In this document: in pieces, positions 9,722 through 17,412 of the stretch | Layout: every line of letters begins with the position of its first letter | How positions within the stretch are numbered: the first letter of the stretch is position 1 | DNA from: Leifsonia poae | GTDB taxonomy: Bacteria > Actinomycetota > Actinomycetes > Actinomycetales > Microbacteriaceae | DNA length: 64,000 nucleotides | Assembly (NCBI RefSeq): GCF_020009625.1 | Contig: NZ_JAIHLP010000002.1 | Location: forward strand, 682,001 to 746,000 | Direction: 5' to 3' | Made by a program: the position numbers and the translations under genes | The notes under the pieces: generated by a model | The model's input: the letters and a program-made list of their open reading frames with translations, nothing else | Database searches by the model: none | Told to the model about the DNA's origin: nothing

Positions 9722-9939
9722 TTCGGTCGCGAGGCGCCTTGGCCCTACACGCCTTCGGCCGACGCCCGGGTATGGAAGAGCTAGCTCCAAATATTGAGTA
9801 CTGGCCGGGGCTCGCGACAATGGCCACGAGGGCTAAATTGATCGGCTCGTCGCTGGTTGATCAGGTACCAAACCGCTGCGCGCTGCCTGCACGACAGCCG
9901 CAGAGTGCGAATGCTTTAGGTCATCGGTTGGACCACAAT

Positions 9940-10944
9940 CTATTCGTCACCCAGTTCCGCGAGCGATGCCGGCGATTCCCGGTCGTTCGCGACCCTTCCT
10001 ACAAGCCAACCCGCGCGCCCGGCCACTTCCCGAGCGGTTCTGCCGCTACTCCGATGTTGGCGCAACAACTCATCAAGCAACGCAGAGAGGAGAACCGCCG
10101 ACTCGGCGTAAGTCCGACGAAGGCCGTACGGTTCCATGCGACCTGCATGAACAATCTGATTGCGCATGTCGTAAAGGCGACAAAGCACCGCGGCCAGCTG
10201 AGTTCGAACAGACGCGACCTCCTGAGCATCGAGCGACGCCGCCCTTTCTCGCGCTAGCAGGCCGAGACCAGACGGTACCGACATCACATGCTCCGGCAGC
10301 GCCGCCTCGACGAGTTTTGCTGTTTGTCCGTCGCTCGCCTCCCGCAACGCGATCGCAAGGCCATCGTCGCCTGCTCGAGCGTGGCCGATGGCGAGAGCGG
10401 TGAATGTATCCCGCACGTACATGCACACCAGAACGTCGGCGGCACGGTCCGCTACGCTCGCAAGATCGCCAAAGTCTCCGGCGCCAGCGAACAGCGTTTC
10501 AAGCGTTGCCCACGCTGCGACCATCGCTGCGCGTGACGACGTTTGATCCGCGGCGGTCAGCAGGTCTAGTGCCGCCTCAAGTTCCTCTGAAGCTCGATCG
10601 AACATCTCGCCACCGCCGTCGCTGTCGAGTTCGCGCACGCCTATACCTAGCTCCGGTTCGAGCGAAAGCGCCACCGACCATGATCCGGGCGAGACCCAAG
10701 AAACCTCTGCCAGTGTGAAACGGCGCTTGCTGTGTGATGCTCGATAACGCTCGACCACGCGCCGCAAAGCGAGCTGGGCGTCGTTTATCGCCGCATACTT
10801 GTCGACCGTTTCGACCCGAATTTCCAAACCTCCCCGGTTGTCAGGCAAGGGAACACCCGGTAAGAACTCGCTGAACCGGGCTTCGAACTCCCGCTTCTGC
10901 AGTAGTGGAGGCGCGATGACATTGATCCGGTGCCGGACCGTCAT
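9940..10944 (-). CDS. HEPN-domain protein with Rx4H motif, putative RNase
   Basis: The 334-residue protein has a polar N-terminal domain (about 1-110) and an all-helical C-terminal region. That region ends in MRNQIVH, where Arg261-Asn-x3-His266 fits the Rx4-6H active site of HEPN ribonucleases with the usual polar residue after Arg. The layout resembles Apea-like HEPN proteins, which occur in defence islands and abortive-infection modules. No dedicated partner lies beside it; it converges on the SIR2-like gene and is divergent from a small membrane protein gene. GGAG lies 12 bases before the ATG, a weak site. RNase activity is inferred from the motif; HEPN folds are also found as inactive sensors. 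Confidence 0.65.
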   Translation of the reverse strand: MTVRHRINVIAPPLLQKREFEARFSEFLPGVPLPDNRGGLEIRVETVDKYAAINDAQLALRRVVERYRASHSKRRFTLAEVSWVSPGSWSVALSLEPELGIGVRELDSDGGGEMFDRASEELEAALDLLTAADQTSSRAAMVAAWATLETLFAGAGDFGDLASVADRAADVLVCMYVRDTFTALAIGHARAGDDGLAIALREASDGQTAKLVEAALPEHVMSVPSGLGLLARERAASLDAQEVASVRTQLAAVLCRLYDMRNQIVHAGRMEPYGLRRTYAESAVLLSALLDELLRQHRSSGRTAREVAGRAGWLVGRVANDRESPASLAELGDE

Positions 10945-11206
10945 TGATAGTGGTGACTCCGACCCGACCGCAGAACAATTTAGTAGGTGTCTAAGTCACT
11001 CGCCAAGACTATGCAAACGCAGCTCAAGCAGCAGGGCATCCAACAAACCGCCCGCAGGATGTCCCCCTATGTTCGGGGAACCGCTACGCCTAGCTTCTGG
11101 GGTGCCCATAGAACGATAGAGGAGCCACCTCTAACGCGTATCAGAATCAGTGCGTGGGGTCGACTGCATCTGGCTCAAGTCGCTCTGTCCGCTATCCTCA
11201 GGACTC

Positions 11207-11788
11207 GTGTCGGAAAGCATACTGAGCGCGCTCATTGGCGGTGGCGTAACTTTGGCGGTCGGTTTTCTGGCTGCCTTCGTCGCGATCTGGGTATATCGCG
11301 CCGGCGACAGGGCGCGTCGCGAAGAAGCAGCAACGGAACAGCGGCGGCTGACGGTGATTCGAATGCTAGACACCATTGATCGAGCTATCCGATGGAGGTC
11401 AGCGCCAAGCGTTGTTCGATTCTGGAGAAACCCAGTTGTGGACCTGACGCTGGCCCTTCCCAGATTGCTTCTTGAACTGCCTGGAAAAGATCTTCCTGTG
11501 GCTCAATGGGCGGCGGGACAAGTTCAACGCGCCGCGCTGGCGATCAGCCTCAAGGCGTTTGTGAACCGCATGATGACTATCGAGGGCAAGCTCATATCGT
11601 GGCATCGGGGAGATGTTCCTACATCGTGGTTCGTTGAACAGCTCGACGCAGAGCCATATAGCCCGAGGTTCCGGGTCCCGATGGGGATCCGTATCGCGAT
11701 TTATGGAAGAGATCTCGTGCAGAACTTTGGTCTCGGTATTGCTTTGGGCGTCGGCATCTTGGGAATTCAGCGCAGGGGGAAGCCGTAA
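11207..11788 (+). CDS. small membrane-anchored protein of unknown function
   Basis: About 193 residues if started at GTG 11207 (AGGA just upstream); GTG 11150 is an alternative 19 codons earlier. A single strong transmembrane segment (LSALIGGGVTLAVGFLAAFV) is followed by a basic/acidic helix (RAGDRARREEAATEQRR) and a soluble domain of about 140 residues that I do not recognise. The anchor-plus-helix plan is common in accessory membrane proteins. It is the last gene before the IS481 tandem, and about 115 bases separate its stop from the first tRNA-end repeat. No function is assigned. Confidence 0.6.
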   Translation: MSESILSALIGGGVTLAVGFLAAFVAIWVYRAGDRARREEAATEQRRLTVIRMLDTIDRAIRWRSAPSVVRFWRNPVVDLTLALPRLLLELPGKDLPVAQWAAGQVQRAALAISLKAFVNRMMTIEGKLISWHRGDVPTSWFVEQLDAEPYSPRFRVPMGIRIAIYGRDLVQNFGLGIALGVGILGIQRRGKP

Positions 11789-11902
11789 AAAAGAGGTTTG
11801 CAACAGGTTTACTGGCCGACCTCCACACTCCGAACAGAGCGCCAACGCGACGACGACGATGTCGAATCCCGCTTCCAATCGCTTTGTGGATTGCGATGTG
11901 AT

Positions 11903-11918
11903 CTGGTGCCCCTGAAGG
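11903..11918. repeat. 16-bp copy 1 of tRNA-Arg(CCU) 3' end (ctggtgcccctgaagg)
   Basis: Identical to 13220-13235 and to 14560-14575, the last being the 3' end of the tRNA-Arg gene with encoded CCA plus one flanking base. It abuts the left TGT end of the first IS481-family element, as a target-site duplication would. Confidence 0.9.
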
Positions 11919-11991
11919 TGTCTGGGTTCAGGAGATCGTTGATAGATGAGTCGCGACATCGTTGATAGTGGTCGGCGGTTGACGATGAGGG

Positions 11992-13170
11992 ATGTCGAAG
12001 GCGCGCGTGATCGTCCTGTCCGTCGTCCACCAGGGACTCACCAAGGCTGAAGCCGCCCGCAAATTCGACGTCTCCTGGCAATGGGTGCACACCCTCGTCA
12101 CCCGTTACGAGACCGGCGGGTTGGACGCACTAGAACCACACAGCCGCCGCCCGCACACCTCCTCGACGGGCACCCCCGAGCACGTCCGTACGCGGATCAT
12201 CGCACTACGCCAGCAACTGACCACCGACGGGCTGGACGCCGGACCGGTCACGATCGCCTGGCACCTCGAACAGGAACACCTGCCAGTCCCCTCGACCTCC
12301 ACCATCCGACGCATCCTCGACGCCGCCGGGCTCATCACCCCACAACCAAAGAAACGACCCAAATCCTCCTACCGCCGATTCGAAGCCGACCAACCCAACG
12401 AAACCTGGCAGTCCGACTTCACCCACTGGCGTCTCGCCGACGGCACCGACATCGAAATCCTGAACTGGCTCGACGACCACTCCCGACTACTGCTCTCCTG
12501 CACCGCCCACCACCGAGTCACCGGCACCGACGTCATCACCACCTTCACCACCACCACCGAAGCCCACGGCTTACCCGCCTCAACCCTCACCGACAACGGA
12601 CTCGTCTACACCGCCCGCTTCCGCGGCTCCCGCAACGGCTTCGAATACCTCCTCGCCGCCCTCGGCATCCAACAGAAGAACGGACACCCCTACCACCCGC
12701 AAACCCAAGGCAAGATCGAACGCTTCCACCAAACCCTCAAACGCTGGCTCACCAACCAAACCCCCGCAGCCACCATCCCCGAACTGCAAACCCAACTCGA
12801 CCGGTTCCGGATCATCTACAACCAGCACCGCCCACACCGCGCTCTCGGCCGGCTCACCCCCGCCCTCGCCTACGCCGCCACGATCAAAGCCCAACCAACC
12901 CCGAACAGCCTCAGCACCCACTACCGCGTCCGCTTCGACACCGTCGACCGGTTCGGCAAACTCACCCTCCGCCGCGCCGGAAAACTCCACCACCTCGGCA
13001 TCGGCCACGAACACGCCGGCAACCCCGTCCTCATCCTCGTCGACCACACCAGCGCCACCGTCACCCACCTCGACACCGGCGAGATCCTCAGCACCCACCA
13101 CATCGAACCCGACAAGAAATACTGGCGCAACCAAACAAAAAAGCCCGGCCGATGGCCGGGCTCTTCCTAA
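11992..13170 (+). CDS. IS481-family transposase A
   Basis: The 392-residue protein has an N-terminal helix-turn-helix (KAEAARKFDVSWQWVHTLV), a linker, and an rve/DDE core: WQSDFTHW gives the first Asp, LTDNGLVYT the second, and QGKIERFHQTL the Glu. The C-terminal tail is a small beta domain. It inserts its element by DDE strand transfer. The last codons (reading KKPGRWPGSS) lie inside a perfect GC-rich hairpin that also looks like the transcription terminator. No frameshift or internal stop is present, so it could be active. Confidence 0.93.
   Translation: MSKARVIVLSVVHQGLTKAEAARKFDVSWQWVHTLVTRYETGGLDALEPHSRRPHTSSTGTPEHVRTRIIALRQQLTTDGLDAGPVTIAWHLEQEHLPVPSTSTIRRILDAAGLITPQPKKRPKSSYRRFEADQPNETWQSDFTHWRLADGTDIEILNWLDDHSRLLLSCTAHHRVTGTDVITTFTTTTEAHGLPASTLTDNGLVYTARFRGSRNGFEYLLAALGIQQKNGHPYHPQTQGKIERFHQTLKRWLTNQTPAATIPELQTQLDRFRIIYNQHRPHRALGRLTPALAYAATIKAQPTPNSLSTHYRVRFDTVDRFGKLTLRRAGKLHHLGIGHEHAGNPVLILVDHTSATVTHLDTGEILSTHHIEPDKKYWRNQTKKPGRWPGSS
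13140..13169 (+). terminator. terminator hairpin overlapping the end of transposase A
   Basis: AAGCCCGGCC-gat-GGCCGGGCTCTTCC forms a 9-10 bp GC stem with a 3-base loop followed by a short T-rich run. It begins before the stop codon, so the same bases encode the C-terminal tail and end transcription. Confidence 0.65.
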
Positions 13171-13219
13171 TATCAACGATGTCGCGACTCATCTATCAAC
13201 GATGTCCCGACTCATCACA

Positions 13220-13235
13220 CTGGTGCCCCTGAAGG
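13220..13235. repeat. 16-bp copy 2 of tRNA-Arg 3' end, between the two IS elements
   Basis: Same 16 bases as copies 1 and 3. It follows the …CATCACA right end of element A and directly precedes the TGTCTGG left end of element B, so it serves as flank for both. Confidence 0.9.
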
Positions 13236-14559
13236 TGTCTGGTTTCAGGACCTTGTGAACGCATGTCGCGGGACGTTGTGAACGATCTCGGGGGTTCGGT
13301 GGGGATGTCTCGGGACATTGTGAACGGGTGGCGGGCACTGTCGCAGGGTGAGCAAACCCGAGGTGCTGATCCAGGCTGTCGTCATTGAAGGACTCTCCTA
13401 CGGGCAGGTCGCGGCCCGTTACGGCGTCTCGAAATCGTTGGTTCATCGGCTGTATCACCGCTGGTTGGATGAGGGCGATGCGGCGTTTCAGGCTCGGTCG
13501 TCTCGGCCGTTGTCGTCCCCGAACCGAACCTCACCGGGGGTGTCCGCCCGGATCCTGCAGCTGCGCGATCAGCTGACCGCGGCGGGACTGGACGCCGGGG
13601 CGGATACGATCCTCGCCCACCTCGACCGGGACGGCCACACACCCTCCCGAGCGACAATCTGGCGGATCCTCAGCCGAGCCGGCCTGGTCGTCCCGCAACC
13701 GCAGAAACGACCCCGCAGCTCCTTCCAGCGGTTCGCCGCGGAGCGCCCGAACCAGACTTGGCAATCCGACTTCACCCATTGGGCGCTGACCGACGGCCGG
13801 GACACCGAGATCATCGGTTGGCTCGACGACCACTCCCGATACCTGCTGCACCTGTCCGCCCACTACCGGGTTTCCGGGAAGACCGTCACCGACACCTTCA
13901 CCGCCGCTGCCCTGCTCCACGGTTTCCCCGCCTCGACCCTGACCGATAACGGCAACGTCTACACCACCAAATACGCCGGCGGCGCGCGCGGGCGAGGAAC
14001 CGCGAACGCGTTCGAAACCCTTCTCGCCCTCGAGGGCATCACCCAGAAGAACGGGCGCCCCTACAAACCCACCACCCAGGGCAAAATCGAACGGTTCTGG
14101 CAAACCCTGAAGAAGTACTTGGCCGCCCACCCCGCCGCCACCATCAGCGACCTGCAAACCGTCCTCGACGACTTCCGCGACTACTACAACCAGCAGCGCC
14201 CGCACCGAGCATTGAACCGACAAACCCCAGCATTCGCCTACGCCCTGATCCCGAAGGCCGAACCAACCACACCCGGCGACCCGAACCTCTGGCGGGCCCG
14301 CTACGACACGATCGATCCCGGCGGGAAAGTCTCACCCCGCTACGGCAACCGAATGCTGCACCTCGGAGCCGGCCGACACCACGCCAGAACCGAGATCATC
14401 ATCCTCATCCACAACCACGACGCAACCATCATCAGCCTCGACGGCACCGTCCTCGGCGACTACAGAATCGACCCAAAACAGAGCTACCAACCCAAACTGA
14501 AAACGGCCGAACCCCGAAAACCGCGGGTTCAGCCGTTCACAATGTCCTGAGACATCACA
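13236..14559 (+). mobile_element. IS481-family insertion sequence, copy B (1324 bp)
   Basis: Left end TGTCTGGTTTCAGGACCTTG and right end (read inward) TGTGATGTCTCAGGACATTG share CAGGAC-TTGTGAACG after the variable outer bases. Further GGGAC(A/G)TTGTGAACG repeats occur inside the left end at about 13270-13328. Element B is related to A but clearly diverged, so this is not a recent duplication of one element. It ends one base before the CCA end of tRNA-Arg. Confidence 0.88.
13348..14550 (+). CDS. IS481-family transposase B
   Basis: This 400-residue DDE transposase starts at GTG 13348 (GCAGG upstream). HTH: YGQVAARYGVSKSLVHRLY. Catalytic motifs: WQSDFTHW, LTDNGNVYT and QGKIERFWQTL. An extra GGARGRGTAN loop follows the second Asp compared with transposase A. 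The reading frame is intact. A hairpin at about 14507-14537 (ACGGCCGAACCC / GGGTTCAGCCGT) overlaps its 3' end, as in element A. The two proteins are paralogues, not copies. Confidence 0.93.
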   Translation: MSKPEVLIQAVVIEGLSYGQVAARYGVSKSLVHRLYHRWLDEGDAAFQARSSRPLSSPNRTSPGVSARILQLRDQLTAAGLDAGADTILAHLDRDGHTPSRATIWRILSRAGLVVPQPQKRPRSSFQRFAAERPNQTWQSDFTHWALTDGRDTEIIGWLDDHSRYLLHLSAHYRVSGKTVTDTFTAAALLHGFPASTLTDNGNVYTTKYAGGARGRGTANAFETLLALEGITQKNGRPYKPTTQGKIERFWQTLKKYLAAHPAATISDLQTVLDDFRDYYNQQRPHRALNRQTPAFAYALIPKAEPTTPGDPNLWRARYDTIDPGGKVSPRYGNRMLHLGAGRHHARTEIIILIHNHDATIISLDGTVLGDYRIDPKQSYQPKLKTAEPRKPRVQPFTMS

Positions 14560-14575
14560 CTGGTGCCCCTGAAGG
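14560..14575. repeat. 16-bp copy 3: 3' end of tRNA-Arg(CCU) itself
   Basis: Fifteen of the 16 bases are the 3' acceptor strand and CCA of the tRNA gene on the minus strand. This is the probable original target of both IS insertions. Confidence 0.9.
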
Positions 14576-14635
14576 GACTCGAACCCCCAACCATTTCCTT
14601 AGGACGGAACTGCTCTTCCATTGAGCTACAGAGGC
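14561..14635 (-). tRNA. tRNA-Arg (anticodon CCU)
   Basis: The minus strand folds as a cloverleaf. The acceptor GCCTCTG pairs with CAGGGGC (one G-U), the D arm is GCTC…GAGC, the anticodon loop GTCCTAA gives CCU, the T arm has GGTTCGAGTCC, and CCA is encoded. It reads AGG codons, rare in high-GC genomes. Its 3' end is the insertion point of the IS481 tandem, but the gene itself is intact. Confidence 0.95.
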
Positions 14636-14683
14636 CGGCGCAACGAGTATACCGAGAGGCCACTTCGCGCGAGGAACGCACAC

Positions 14684-15883
14684 CTACCGGAGACTGCGTA
14701 TCAAGAGCGGGTCAACATCGGCCATCACGCGCTCGTTGAGACGTTCCGCAACCGCGTTGAGATCGTCCTCGAATAGGTCAGCGTACGTATCCAGTGTCAT
14801 CGCCGCAGACTTGTGTCCAAGCATCCTTTGAAGCGCTTTGACGTTGGCGCCGGCGCTCACCGCGAGACTTGCAGCGGTGTGTTTTAGCGCATGCGGGGTC
14901 AAGTGATCCAGGTGTGCGTCGCGAAGGGCGGTGTTCCACCATGACGGCCGCCGAAACGCAGTATCCGGTCGAGGTAGGAAGCCTCCGGACGCCGAAGGAA
15001 AGACAAGCGCATCGCTCTGCCGATCAGACACACGGGCCGCTAAACGCGACGCCAAAAACTCGGGAAATGGAACTGACCGCGCCCGCCAACTCTTGGGCGC
15101 TCCGATGTGAATGTGCCCTTCCACCTCGGTCGCCGTTCGATAGATCCAAAGCCTGCGCCTTATCAGGTCGACGTCGGCTGCCGTCAGCGCCACGGCCTCT
15201 CCCCATCGAATGCCGGTGTAAGCGAGGGTAGGGATGAGGGTTTGCCGGATCTCATCTGGTGCCGCCGAGGCAAGCCGGAAAACCTGATCGTGAGTCAGGT
15301 AGCGGCGTCGCGGCGTCCAATCGTGGTGAGGCAGGTTTGACAATCCGCGTGCGGAATTAGCACTTATGCGGCCGTCCCTTACTGCGACATCAAGAATGCC
15401 GGCCAAGACGCCCACAGCTCGAACTACCACGCTCGCGGAGAGGGGCTTCCCGTCGGCGAATGTGCGCACCCGGGCCGTTGGCGCAGTTCCTTGACCGAGT
15501 TCGCGAACCCATCTCTCGACGGCAGAGGGAAGTATTGCACCGATCGGTGTGGCCGCCCACCGAGGAGCCACGTACACCCGCCATGCCGTGTCTAATGGAA
15601 CAAAACTTGATGGCTTAAGGGCCTGCTGCTTGTTTGCTAGCCAGTCGACAGATAGTTCTCCGACAGAGATGCGCGCCTCGGGGGGCATTGAGGAGACAGG
15701 GCTGCGCTGAGACTGATCCACGGAGGTCATGTAGTTCCGCGCTTCGCGCCTTGTGCGAAACCCCCGCTTCTCGTGTTGCACACCCGACGCGTCTCGCCAC
15801 CGCGCTCGATAGCGCCGACCGCGCGCTGATTCGTAGGCTGCAGCGCTTCCCATCTCTGACCTCGGTCTCGCTTGGGCGTCCAT
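14684..15883 (-). CDS. tyrosine recombinase / integrase with HxxK in place of HxxR
   Basis: The 399-residue protein has an N-terminal arm-binding region (RGRRYRARWRDASG), a SAM-like core-binding domain (about 75-175) and a catalytic domain. Catalytic residues seen: Arg226 in TGIRWGEA, Lys264 in APKSWRARS, His331 in HALKH, His357 in LGHKS and Tyr367 in LDTYADLF. The second catalytic Arg, expected three residues after His331, is Lys334 (codon AAA). The enzyme should integrate and excise the island by site-specific recombination, but this substitution may weaken it. It reads toward tRNA-Arg from the 5' side of that gene, which is not the usual geometry for tRNA 3'-end integration. An internal Met11 is a possible alternative start. 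Confidence 0.9.
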   Translation of the reverse strand: MDAQARPRSEMGSAAAYESARGRRYRARWRDASGVQHEKRGFRTRREARNYMTSVDQSQRSPVSSMPPEARISVGELSVDWLANKQQALKPSSFVPLDTAWRVYVAPRWAATPIGAILPSAVERWVRELGQGTAPTARVRTFADGKPLSASVVVRAVGVLAGILDVAVRDGRISANSARGLSNLPHHDWTPRRRYLTHDQVFRLASAAPDEIRQTLIPTLAYTGIRWGEAVALTAADVDLIRRRLWIYRTATEVEGHIHIGAPKSWRARSVPFPEFLASRLAARVSDRQSDALVFPSASGGFLPRPDTAFRRPSWWNTALRDAHLDHLTPHALKHTAASLAVSAGANVKALQRMLGHKSAAMTLDTYADLFEDDLNAVAERLNERVMADVDPLLIRSLR

Positions 15884-16312
15884 CGACGGTTGCGCCTTTG
15901 CAACCGTCGTCTCGCTTAGCCGGCAGCATAGAACAGCGGGACCATTTCGGAAAGTGTCCCTGCGGGCACCCGTGTGTCGAGGTTTTCGATCGACCCGTCA
16001 CGTGCACCATGCTACGTTCAACGCTGTGGACGAGCCTCGATGGAGCAAGGACCGGCCTGTCGAGTCTCGCCTGCGCAGGCCCAGCGCTGAGTCAGGATTC
16101 CTGACGGATTGGTCGAGCGTTTGCGCGAGTTCAGCATTGGTGCAGTGATGACGCCGTTCGTGAACGACGTCAACAGGACCGGGGCTCGTGGAAGCCACGT
16201 CCCCGAGTGGGACGATTCTATGTCGGCCAGCCTGTGGGTGCGCACTGTCATGAACCCGGCACCGCGGGCTGGTTGAGGACGAACGAAACGGCGTGCCCGC
16301 GGGCTCTAACTA
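15884..16312. other. intergenic region upstream of the integrase, no gene recognised
   Basis: About 430 bases. Short frames on the plus strand lack recognisable domains or good ribosome-binding sites. The region should contain the integrase promoter and perhaps arm-type binding sites. I see no strong hairpin or direct repeat. Confidence 0.4.
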
Positions 16313-17128
16313 TCAATCGCGGGGCTGCGACTTGGGCTGATCGAGTTGCTGCTCACGCTGCTGCTGCGCAACTCGAATGCTTTCGACACGCGCTGTCAGC
16401 CGTCCGATGCGCTCGCTTTCAGTCCCGGTGTCATATGGGGGAAGGCCAAGCTCGTATGCGTTGAGCTGCTCTTCTACGTCGTCAGCAGTCTGGCGCAAAT
16501 AGAAGGCGCGCTCGCGGTACTTGAAGTAGCCAGTAAAGCCGGCCGACAACCCGACAGCGAAGCTTAGCCCAACGGCGATCCATTTGAGCGCGCCTTCGCC
16601 GGTGTTAAGGCTGGCGACCGCGGTCGTAGCGAGCGAGCCGACAATTATTGCGGACTGAAACGAGTTGTTAACTCGCCGATAGCGGTCTCCGCTCTTTCGT
16701 GTGGTGAGGATGCTCCGCTGCATTGCTCCTCTATAGGCGTATTGCCGCACCTCGACGGGGACATCCCTGCCGCTGAAATGCAGCGATTGTTGGCTATAGA
16801 GCTGCTCGAGAGCCAATTCGTGTTGCCGACGCGCAATCAACCTAGGGCCATCCGAGCTTGAACCCCACCCGGCCGTCGTACTAACTCCAATGATCGCCAC
16901 TAAAGTCACGACCACCACAGGTATCCACATCCCGCTGAGGTCCACAGTGGAGGCGAAAAGGACGCTGACTGTAATCGCCGATGCCCACATCAATACGACG
17001 AGGGTGACAGCCGCCTTGATGGCACCGACGCCGATTCGCGCCCGGCGGACCCGTTCCTCCGCAGCGCTAATGTCAGCGCGGATCTCTATGAGTTCGTCTT
17101 CTATGTCGGTGTCAGTGAACGTTGGCAC
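16313..17128 (-). CDS. DUF4231 / SLATT-type membrane protein
   Basis: 271 residues, GTG start with no clear ribosome-binding site. A helical N terminus (IEIRADISAAEERVRRAR) is followed by two membrane segments (about 34-58 and 66-84), a soluble linker, two more membrane segments (about 157-192) and the family-like tail TGYFKYRERAFYLRQTADDVEEQLNAY, split here as YFKYRERAFYLRQTADDVEE. This matches DUF4231, a member of the SLATT superfamily. SLATT proteins are predicted membrane effectors tied to nucleotide-signal or reverse-transcriptase defence systems. No typical partner (nucleotide cyclase, NTPase) is adjacent; its neighbours are integrase and hsdR. The pore-effector role is inference. Confidence 0.7.
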   Translation of the reverse strand: MPTFTDTDIEDELIEIRADISAAEERVRRARIGVGAIKAAVTLVVLMWASAITVSVLFASTVDLSGMWIPVVVVTLVAIIGVSTTAGWGSSSDGPRLIARRQHELALEQLYSQQSLHFSGRDVPVEVRQYAYRGAMQRSILTTRKSGDRYRRVNNSFQSAIIVGSLATTAVASLNTGEGALKWIAVGLSFAVGLSAGFTGYFKYRERAFYLRQTADDVEEQLNAYELGLPPYDTGTESERIGRLTARVESIRVAQQQREQQLDQPKSQPRD

Positions 17129-17412
17129 AGCCAGACTGTAGCAACTGCTGCCCAGTTAGCTGGGACGAGGTGTGAAGCTGCCCGTCGCGTGCCCAGGACG
17201 ATCAGGAGGGCGAGAACCTCTCCTTGACTGGCTACGATCCGTGTTCACGGGGTTGGGTGAATGCAAGCAAGCCACCCGAATTGGGGGCGACGGCGTCTGG
17301 CTTACCCCAGCCCTGCCGACCCTTGACAGTGAACCTCTCGTCTAACCTCAAGAGCCTGAATCCAGACCGTCTTCAACAACAGGTGGCTTGAGGCAGGTTC
17401 CGCCAAGCTGAG

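Larger units (their letters stand above)
11919..13219 (+). mobile_element. IS481-family insertion sequence, copy A (1301 bp)
   Basis: The left end begins TGTCTGGGTTCAGGAG. The right end read inward begins TGTGATGAGTCGGGAC. After these outer 16 bases both ends share a long match starting ATCGTTGATAGATGAGTCGC and repeating ATCGTTGATA, which are internal transposase-binding repeats. One DDE transposase gene fills the element. The element is bounded on both sides by the same 16-bp sequence, giving precise ends. IS481 elements usually have TGT…ACA termini, as here. Confidence 0.88.

Noticed and set aside
12081..13232. Second long frame across transposase A
   Set aside because: Composed almost only of Arg, Pro and His, the shadow of a GC-rich gene; the other frame has all DDE motifs.
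11903..14575. The three 16-bp repeats as attachment sites of the tyrosine integrase island
   Set aside because: They lie exactly at the TGT/ACA ends of the two IS elements and on the far side of the tRNA from the integrase; IS target duplication explains them better.
15634..16104. Plus-strand frame opposite and beyond the integrase start
   Set aside because: Mostly antisense to the integrase; the free part has no motif or good start site.
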